A DNA stretch of 64,000 nt, taken from NCBI GenBank assembly GCA_019188255.1, contig JAETXT010000013.1, positions 1,240,001 to 1,304,000 on the forward strand, read 5' to 3'. A program made the position numbers and the translations under genes. How positions within the stretch are numbered: the stretch's first letter is position 1; every line of letters starts with the position of its first letter. Below the pieces are notes generated by a model, which did not search any database, was not told the origin of the DNA, and saw nothing but the letters and a program-made list of their open reading frames with translations. Below, in pieces: positions 56,562 to 64,000 of the stretch. Source of the stretch: Verticillium longisporum. Taxonomy: Eukaryota; Ascomycota; Sordariomycetes; Glomerellales; Plectosphaerellaceae.

Positions 56562-57730
56562 GTTGAGGAGGGAGAATAGGTCGTAGGTCTATGCCCAGCA
56601 AAGATCTGACAATCACAGCACTGTGGCTTGGCGAAGGAGAAAAGAGGGTTTTTAGGGATCAACATCCACTGTTTGGGGCTGATGCGATTATCGCTGGTAA
56701 TGTACAATCTCGTTCGAATCACTCGAGACCTGTTCCGCTTGTTAACAGAGCCGGCAAAACTGCCGTCAGTAGACCGGTGAGAAGGCAGCTTGCCATCGCG
56801 GACAGACTGAAAAGTCCGAGTCAGGGGGAAGGTTGAGGCTGCCGTCAGAGGCTGTAACCCGACCCTGGGCCGCTCTTTGTCCCTTATGTTGACCGTGGGG
56901 GACGGATGCCAAAGCTGAGTTCGTCCTCTGCGATCCCTTGAAGATTGTGACATCTTAGCAGGGGGGTTGACTCGACGTGTTCCTGGCAGCGTGGGCATTT
57001 CCACGTGTGCGAACAGGTTCAAGCAGCGGCCTTGTGCAGAAATGGCCATCTCGCGGCACAAACTGACAAACCACGTTGTTTTCCTGCTAATAAACTTTCA
57101 ACCATCGAACCATAGCTACCACTGCCGTCCTCTCGCGGTGGAGTGGATCAAGCTTCCTTGCTTTTTCCCAAGTATTCCTTACCCTCGCTTAGAACAGAGA
57201 GGGGAAGCGCGCCACCACGGGCGAAGGCGCAATATACACGAGTCACGACTCAGTCGGCTAAATGGCCCGTTCCGTTCGGCCTGTGTTCGCTCTCTTGCCG
57301 GGCATCCAGCCATGGCGCATACTTTGTATGAGTGCTACATGTACGGTACATGGTTACCCCAGGACCCCTGCCCTGCTGTCAGGGGCCTTCTTCTGTAGTG
57401 AATGCCACCTACCCTTGTAGCTATGATAATGCTGCAGAACAGCCCCCTCGCTGCCCTTGGTACTAGGCGAACAAACATCCAACCAGGCGCAGTACCATGC
57501 CAGAGGGTCTCTTAGCGTCTGGTCACGTTCTACGTTATACCGGGTGTCACGTTATTCAGGCGAGGCAAATGATGCTGTCCCCGCTCCTGTTCCGAGCAAA
57601 ACAAACCACGTTTTTTTAATATAAGGTAAGACGACTCACTACACAACCGACCTATGTGGGAGACTTGCAGCGTTGCCACGTCGCTTATTAACTTCCTTCG
57701 CACAGCACAGCCCTGGGTCCTTTGTCGACA
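56562..57730. other. Intergenic (divergent)
   Basis: Between the rhodopsin-domain gene and the GMC gene. A TTTTTTAATATAAGG stretch near 57610 could be a core promoter for the GMC gene. No gene was seen. Confidence 0.45.
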
Positions 57731-59718
57731 ATGCTCATTGCATCGGGCCTAACTCTCGCTGCCCTTGTGGCATGCGTCTCGGGTGCTCCTCCAACGGAGC
57801 GATCAGGTTGCAAGAGCGCCACCTACGATTATGTATGTTTCATCTTATGCTGTTTCCCTGTTGTTCTTTGACCTTTGAGCCCCCCATCCCCTTAGCCCTG
57901 CACGAGGGTTGCCACCTCCCTCGAAAGCGATTCTACCACGGAGTTCTAACAAAGATGTCACACTTGTAGATTGTTGTGGGTGGTGGCACCGCTGGTGTAG
58001 CTGTCGCTGCTCGTCTAAGCGAGGGTCTGCCCAACGCCAAGATCCTATTGATCGAAGCCGGGCCTGCCGTCTCGGATGAGCCCAGAATCAACATTCCGGG
58101 CATGAAGGGTTCGACTCTTGGCACCAAGTACGACTGGAACTTCACCACAGTCCCTCAACAGCATGTGAACAACCGGGTGTTGCCTGTCAACCGTGGTAGG
58201 GTTGTCGGCGGCAGCTCCGCGCTGAATCTCATGACTTACGATCGCGCTGCCGTTGCTGAGTATAACAGCTGGGAAGAACTCGGCAACGAGGGATGGAACT
58301 GGAAGAACATGATTGCTGCCATGATGAAGTCTGAGACATTCACCGGTAAGAACACAGACACTTACGGCTCTGCGGGTGTCGGTGACAGCGGCCCTGTCAA
58401 GGCTGTGGTCAACCGCGAGATCCCGGTTCATCAGGAGAGCTGGATGCCGACATTGAACGCCCTCGGGATCAAGACGAACCTCGAGTCCTTGGGTGGAAAC
58501 CCCCTTGGCGTCATGTACCAGCCCAGCAGCATCGACCCAACCATCTACAACCGCTCCTACAGTGCAAATGCCTATTTGCCCATCGCCAAGCCAAACCTGC
58601 GCGTCTTGTCCGACACGACCGTAGCCAAGGTCAACCTGGTGGCAGCCGGCGGTGGCCATGTCGCGACTGGTGTGACCCTGGCCAACGGCACTTTCATTCG
58701 CGCCAGGGCAGAGGTTATCGTGTCCGCTGGCGCTGTTCAAAGCCCTGCCCTGTTAGAGGCATCCGGTATCGGCCAGGCACCGGTCCTCGCCGCCGCTGGC
58801 ATTGCGCAGTTGATCGACCTCCCCGGCGTGGGCGAGAACCTCCAGGATCACCTTCGGATCATGACCTCTTATCAGCTCAAGCCGGAATTTCTTTCCTTCG
58901 ACATCTTGCGGTCAAATGCCACATTTGCCGCCGAGCAGCTTGCGCTCTGGAATGCCCGCAAGAAGTCACTCTACGACTACACCGGCAGCGGCTATACCTT
59001 CACGACCTGGCAGCAGGCCATCGGCGACCAGTCGAACCTCGTCGCGCTCGCCAAAAAGGCGGCCGGCGAAGACATCAGCGCCGTCGACAAGAAGAAGATT
59101 GAATTTCTCAACGACCCTTCCGTCCCGCAGCTCGAGGTCATCTTTTCGGACGGATATACGGGTGTCAAGGGTTACCCGCCGGCAAGTTCGCCTCTCTTCG
59201 GCCAGGGCTTCTTCACCCTCATCGGCGTCGTCATGCACCCCCTGAGCCGCGGCAGCATCCACATCAACCCTGCAAACCCGAGCGGCAAGCCCGTCATCAA
59301 CCCCAACTACCTCGGCCACGAGCACGATATTGAGGCCGTTGTTCAAACGGCCAAGTACTGCCGCAAGATCGCCACCACCGAACCCATGAAGTCCCTCTGG
59401 GTCAACGAGTACGAGCCCGGCCTGGACAACGTGCAGACCGACGCCCAGTGGAGAGATTACGCCCTCAGAACCACCCTCAGCATCTTCCACCCCAGCGGCA
59501 CTTGCGCCATGCTGCCGAAGAAGGACGGTGGTGTTGTTGACGCGAACCTCAAGGTGTATGGCACCTCGAACCTGCGCGTCGTCGATGCCAGTATCATCCC
59601 TCTGCTCATCTCTGCCCACATCCAAACCGCCGTGTACGGTCTTGCCGAGATTGCGTCGGAGAAGATCGTTGCAGAAGCCGCCACGAAAGCGGCCAAGAAC
59701 GCCGCCAGGATGGCTTGA
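57731..59718 (+). CDS. Secreted GMC-family FAD oxidoreductase (two exons)
   Basis: A GMC flavoenzyme (glucose oxidase/aryl-alcohol oxidase/choline dehydrogenase superfamily) of about 616 residues. Exon 1 (57731-57832) encodes a signal peptide, MLIASGLTLAALVACVSGA, and the lead-in YDY; intron 57833-57969 (GTATGT...TAG) is 137 nt. FAD binding is by IVVGGGTAGVAVAARL and LLIEAGP. GMC signature 1 is GRVVGGSSALN, and signature 2 includes GAVQSPALLEASGIG. The catalytic pair is probably His541 in IFHPSGTCAM and His584 in SAHIQTAVYG. It is likely extracellular, producing H2O2 from an alcohol or sugar; subfamily assignment is not certain. Confidence 0.9.
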
Positions 59719-60215
59719 ACGTCCTTGGGATCCTGGTGACGGGATTGTACATACTTTAGAGCTTTCAGGTTCACACTTACTATGCTGGGTGCAACAGGCT
59801 GCATCCCCTGCGGCGTGGGTCTCGAGCTGTTCTCATTCGAATGTAGCCATGTGGTCTTCAGCATTGCGTCGGTGCAAATTACTCTCTTTTAAAATAATAT
59901 TGAACAAGCTTTCCCTGATTCTAGTCGAACGGGCGCCAACGCCTTATGACCGTTGTGAAAATCTCATCCACTCTCTGTTTCCCCTAGTCCTGTTGGGCTC
60001 CTTAGCTCCCGCTTCAGCTCAGTCTGTGCCATCCCCACCATATTGCCTACTCAGTCTCTTACGCGAAATCGGTAGTAAATGGATTAATCATCGCACTACC
60101 TTTCTGGGACATGTGAGTGGGTGTCAGCCTTGGCGCATTTTTTGTCGTCGACTTGCAACCCCGCACCTCGAATGGGACCAAAAAAACAGCGCAGCGCCAT
60201 GGAGGAGCAAAGGAA
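59719..60215. other. Intergenic
   Basis: Between the GMC gene and the tRNA. Nothing else was seen. Confidence 0.5.
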
Positions 60216-60317
60216 TGGACAATGCGCGAATCGAACGCGCGACCTTCAGCAAGCACTGTAGTTGTAGGAACAACTCATCGATGCTAAGCAGACGTTATAC
60301 CACTAAACCAATCGCCC
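60216..60317 (-). tRNA. tRNA-Ala(AGC) with an intron of about 30 nt
   Basis: On the minus strand the acceptor strands GGGCGAT and ATTGTCC pair over seven bases, including G3-U70, the alanine identity pair, and the discriminator base is A. The T arm is perfect (GCGCG TTCGATT CGCGC), and the D arm is GTTTAGTGGTATAAC. The anticodon loop reads TTAGCA with AGC as anticodon, followed by an intron of about 30 nt that contains a perfect 6-bp hairpin (AGTTGT TCCT ACAACT) and a TGCT able to pair with the anticodon. The anticodon stem TCTGC/GCTGA has a central U-U mismatch. Confidence 0.75.
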
Positions 60318-62040
60318 AATGATGGAGGGCCGCCTCGAACGGTATGCTCATGATCCTGAGGGTCGAGCACGAGAGGAGCTTAAACAAAGCCAACCTCGCA
60401 TCACGCTGCTGCCTGTCTTTTTTACGATGTCTGCCCACGTTATACTTAATTAGATGAAGAGTCGATACATGACAGGAGCGCCAGCTTGACTTAGCCAAAG
60501 TGTTCGCAGCGGTTCATTGGCGCCATGATGTGGGCTCGAGTTAAAGAACCAGTCTTTTTGGTCGCAGGAGGCACTGCTACTCGATCCGTATCCTCATTCT
60601 CTAATGGAGTATCCTGATAGCAAAAGGTAATTCATATCAGTCTTTCTCACTCCATACAGGTTTTGAGATTCCTTGCCAGACATGGTTCGTGGCGCTCACG
60701 GGCCTTCTGTAGACACTTGCCCTCAGGCTTTCGGCAGACCAAGTTTCAGCAATCATGACCAATGTTGATTATACTAGAAAAATACCATCACTTTCCCATT
60801 GGTCTGCTGAAGAAGCTTGAGTAATGGGGCCTGTTAAAAGACGCAAATGAAATGGAGAAGTTGTTGTCATGGATTTCCGATTCGGCTTCATCTCTAACCA
60901 GTCTAACAAGACCGGCGAGGTTGGCCAGCATCCTGCACCTACGAGGCTACGTGAACCTCAAGAGAAGAGGCACGAGGCTTATAACATGGTCGGTATATGA
61001 GGAGGGATTGGACTTGGTTCGTGGGTTTTGTCTAGTTCAAAAGTAATATGTTATCTAAACTCTTCATAAATGGTGTAGGCTGTAGTGTTTTCAGTGGCTC
61101 AAGTCAGCATGTGGAGCAGAGACTAGTCGCCACGTGCAGCAGCAGGTGTGGAACAAACCCGATGATCGAAAATTACTCCGAATGCAAGTCATATCTTGGT
61201 GCTGAGGGGTTCGCGGACAGGAGCCCAATCCCGCAATCTACATCGTGTTTCGATCAAAGTGTTCCCCGTCTACGCGCCAATGCGAATGCAAGGCACCTCC
61301 GTTACATATACCGGGCATTGCGGCGAAGTTGTTGTTTTGCTCTCTGCTTGCAATATTCAGGCCTGTTCATCATGAGCTTCTACTATCATCAATTCCTATC
61401 GGCTGCACCCAAGCCCCATTGTTTAACTCGAGTCGACTGGTTGTTAACATAGACTCAAACTCTGATCATTACTAGGTAGATCATCTGCACCGGGGATTTA
61501 AAGAACGGCGCGGTAGGCTTAAATCCAGGATGCGTCGCACGCTAATGCATCACGTTCCAAGATCCTGAGGTTTCGACAACCTCCGATTGGGCCGCCTATG
61601 AAATCAAGACAACCCCAGGATTGCTGGGCGTACAGCAATCCAGGACTGCCGAAGGGCGGGGAAATCATATGTCAAAGGAAGCCACGAGGGCAATCATTTC
61701 CAGAACAAGACATTCGGAGGGACATAATCCTTCCCATTCCTATGCCATGGCCGCCACCACATGATACAAGTCCAACAACACGCATGAAAGCCAATTGTCC
61801 ACCAATTGACCTGGAAAGAAAGTAGAGTAAACCAGGAAAGTGTGTTATGGACCGGAATTCGATCAGGTCCATGCCGTAATATCAATTCCAGACATTCATA
61901 TGAGCCTACGGCTTCAAAAGGGATGCAGAAACGCCAACAAGTATAAATAATTACGCGTTGTGGCCAGCTGAGTTCGAAATTCTGGAGACTTACCACACGA
62001 AATCTTTTACTTTCAGACCAGCAGCTGCCCTTCAATCAGA
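60318..62040. other. Gene-poor stretch
   Basis: 1.7 kb with no supported gene, ending in the pectate-lyase promoter. Confidence 0.5.
61942..61950 (+). promoter_or_regulatory. TATA-like box of the pectate lyase gene
   Basis: TATAAATAA lies about 99 bases before the ATG at 62041. Confidence 0.45.
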
Positions 62041-62874
62041 ATGAAGTTCTCGGCCATTTTTGGGCTTACGCCACTTATCGCCTCAACGGCTCTCGCCTGC
62101 AACGGTTACACTGGTGGTGTGCCCGTGGCCACCAACACTGTCACCAAATCTACCTACATCGAGGTCAAGGCCGGCGAGGTCTACGACGGCCAATGGCAGC
62201 GTTTCGACCGCGGCAGCGGTGCTTGCGGTGGCGATAACGAAGGCGGTATGTTGAAACAACCAACAGGCAAAGCACCGACCATCCATAAGACTGAAGACTG
62301 AATCCATTTGCAGACTACAAAGATGCCGTCTTCTACCTTCGCGCCGGTGCTACCCTGAAGAACGCAATCATCGGCAAGAACCAGGCAGAGGGTGTTCACT
62401 GCGATGGCCACTGCACCCTTGAGTTTGTCTGGTTCGAAGACGTCTGCGAGGACGCCATTTCCATCAAGAACGACAAGGCTGGTGCTCACTCCTGGATCAT
62501 TGGCGGAGGCGCTTACAAGGCCTCGGATAAGGTCGTGCAGCATAACGGATGCGGGACCGTCAACATCATCAACTTCTTCGTCCAGGACTACGGGAAGTTA
62601 TACCGTTCGTGCGGCAACGTATGTCTTCGTCTCTTGGTGTGCTTGGGATGACTTTTGCTAACCTCTCCGATAGTGCAGCTCACAGTGCAAGCGTAACGTC
62701 TACATTGAGGGTGTAACGGCCAGGAACGGTGGAGAACTTGCGGGCATCAACAAGAACTTTGGTGATACTGCTACACTGAAGAATGTGTGCACTGATGCCA
62801 AGACTCCCTGCCAGTTCTACCAGGGATGCGCTGGTGGCTGTGAGCCTAAGAAGGACGGCGCTTGCTCCGGTTGA
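62041..62874 (+). CDS. Pectate lyase, polysaccharide lyase family 3 (three exons)
   Basis: A secreted PL3 pectate lyase of 236 residues that cleaves de-esterified pectin by beta-elimination with calcium. The signal peptide is [19 protein letters not shown]. Introns are 62246-62313 (GTATGT...CAG) and 62619-62673 (GTATGT...TAG). Parallel beta-helix motifs of PL3 are [53 protein letters not shown] and [17 protein letters not shown]. Multiple Cys residues ([26 protein letters not shown]) fit the disulfide-rich fold. Length is normal for the family. It points to a plant-associated lifestyle. Confidence 0.92.
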
Positions 62875-63647
62875 AGGGCGGTTTTCCTTTGGAAGCAATG
62901 GCGCATGGAAAGCAAGTAGTCGTGGCGTCCATAACCCGGCTGCGATCTGACTTGCCCACTCCTTGTCTGTGTGTTTCACGGAAAATGTCACGACCCTGTA
63001 GCTGCAGTAGCATCTCTGTTGTTGACCTCCGCAGAAGTTTTCGCGCATGAATGAGAGTTGATGTACCTATTCTGACCAAAGCCTGTGAATCATATTGTCT
63101 GGCTTCATTCCAGTGGCTTGAAGGGTGACTGAGGGCAAGACAGAAAACCTCCCATGCGATTCCCTTCTGTTCATCACAAAGCTGCGTATCATCATGTCGA
63201 TGTTCATCCAAACACCTTAGTAAGCATGGCCTGGAGGAGTGCGGTTCATTCCTCGTGATGGACAAAGCATCATTTCGCAAACGAAGTGAACCTTGAAACA
63301 CGAAGCATATTGTCCCACGTTCTGGTTGTCTCCCGCGTCATTCCATCTCAGGGGCTGATTCAGGGGTTCAGGGGGTCAATCCAGGGACCAAGCGCCACAG
63401 CTCCAGCCACAGGCCACATTCATCAAGCACAGTGTCACACGGCGCTTCCGTCACCATGGAATGATGCAGATCGATACGTACCCCCAACCCGAAACGCGGT
63501 GTCCAGCTCGGGGTGACACTTCGCGACGGAATGCCCTAGCTGCTTCATGCATCGACTAGGTGCCGTCACAAGGGCCCCTTCCAGTTGCCCAACGCATGCG
63601 ACAACCTCACCGACGACAGCAGGCATAGAGATGCCTCGCACAACATC
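62875..63647. other. Intergenic
   Basis: Between the pectate lyase and the right-edge gene. No gene was seen. Confidence 0.5.
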
Positions 63648-64000
63648 ATGGACTTTGTAAGGATTCCCAGAGCCGCTGCAAAGCTACCTTCTACCACTGA
63701 TCTAACCCGTCTGCCTGCAGTGGTCACGACTCTTAGCTGGCACATCGCTTGCCTCGGGCGACTCCCGCAAAGACGATGGCAGCAACCCCACCAAGCGACT
63801 GCATCGATTCGACAAGGAGTTCAACCAAATACTGGTCAGTCGAGGCGTTGGTTTGCTGACTACCGGGACTGTCTCAAGCTGACGAGGATACAGCACATCT
63901 GGAGGTCCTCTTCAAATCTCGCCAAGGACGATGACGCCGCCGAAGCTCTGGAGATCCGTCTCCAAGAGCTGACCAACATCCTCAGCGACGAAACCCGACG
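63648..64000 (+). CDS. RAI16/FHIP-like protein, 5' part only
   Basis: This gene runs off the right end. The first exon is only nine bases (MDF, 63648-63656), followed by intron 63657-63720 (GTAAGG...CAG), exon 63721-63834 (WSRLLAGTSLASGDSRKD ... KEFNQIL), intron 63835-63893, and an exon open to the end (HIWRSSSNLAKDDDAAEALE). The MDFWSRLL start and the RLQELTNILSDE segment match fungal proteins of the RAI16-like/FHIP family, which in animals link Hook adaptors to endosomes. Only the N-terminal part is visible. Confidence 0.7.
   Translation, partial: MDFVRIPRAAAKLPSTTDLTRLPAVVTTLSWHIACLGRLPQRRWQQPHQATASIRQGVQPNTGQSRRWFADYRDCLKLTRIQHIWRSSSNLAKDDDAAEALEIRLQELTNILSDETR

Noticed and set aside
1..64000. 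Search for transposons, CRISPR arrays, rRNA and secondary-metabolite backbone genes
   Set aside because: No transposase, reverse-transcriptase, PKS, NRPS or terpene-synthase motifs, regular spaced repeats or rRNA segments could be recognised by eye.

Overview
The window is nuclear DNA of a filamentous ascomycete (Pezizomycotina, probably a Sordariomycete; I cannot name the species). The evidence is short GT-AG introns of about 45-95 nt with CTAAC/CTGAC-like branch points, two Zn2Cys6 regulators, a PTH11-like rhodopsin-domain protein, a PL3 pectate lyase and a GMC oxidoreductase. No rRNA, CRISPR array or intact transposon was seen. About 26 protein genes (one running off the right edge, a few damaged) and one intron-containing tRNA are supported.

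Layout. 1-17 kb: an alpha/beta hydrolase, a damaged ketopantoate reductase-like gene, a DUF7726-type protein, a secreted M28 aminopeptidase whose signal peptide is out of frame, a small Cys-containing protein, a short Zn2Cys6 protein, a glutathione S-transferase and an AAAP amino-acid permease. 18-29 kb: a T5orf172/DUF1766 protein, a secreted flavin amine oxidase, a BCS1-like AAA ATPase and a PrtT-like Zn2Cys6 regulator. 29-43 kb: a run of metabolic genes in divergent pairs: aldo-keto reductase/erythronate dehydrogenase-like epimerase, flavocytochrome b2-like dehydrogenase/2-keto-3-deoxy-acid aldolase, sialidase-like protein/MFS sugar transporter, and SDR/bZIP factor. This looks like a catabolic gene cluster for an acidic sugar. 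43-50 kb: an ankyrin-repeat protein, a tiny secreted defensin-like peptide, and a 1017-residue intronless protein with a gingipain (C25) catalytic domain. 50-64 kb: a secreted LVIVD-type beta-propeller protein with a 3' frameshift, a rhodopsin-domain membrane protein, a secreted GMC oxidoreductase, tRNA-Ala(AGC), a PL3 pectate lyase and the start of an RAI16/FHIP-like gene.

Two themes stand out. First, 43-50 kb brings together an ankyrin protein, a plectasin-like defensin and a caspase-fold gingipain-like peptidase, the last being very unusual for a fungus. Second, several genes (M28 peptidase, LVIVD protein, short Zn2Cys6 protein, ketopantoate reductase) each need a single-base indel to read through, mostly in or next to short homopolymers. 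That is either draft-sequence error or real decay, and should be settled before these genes are interpreted.
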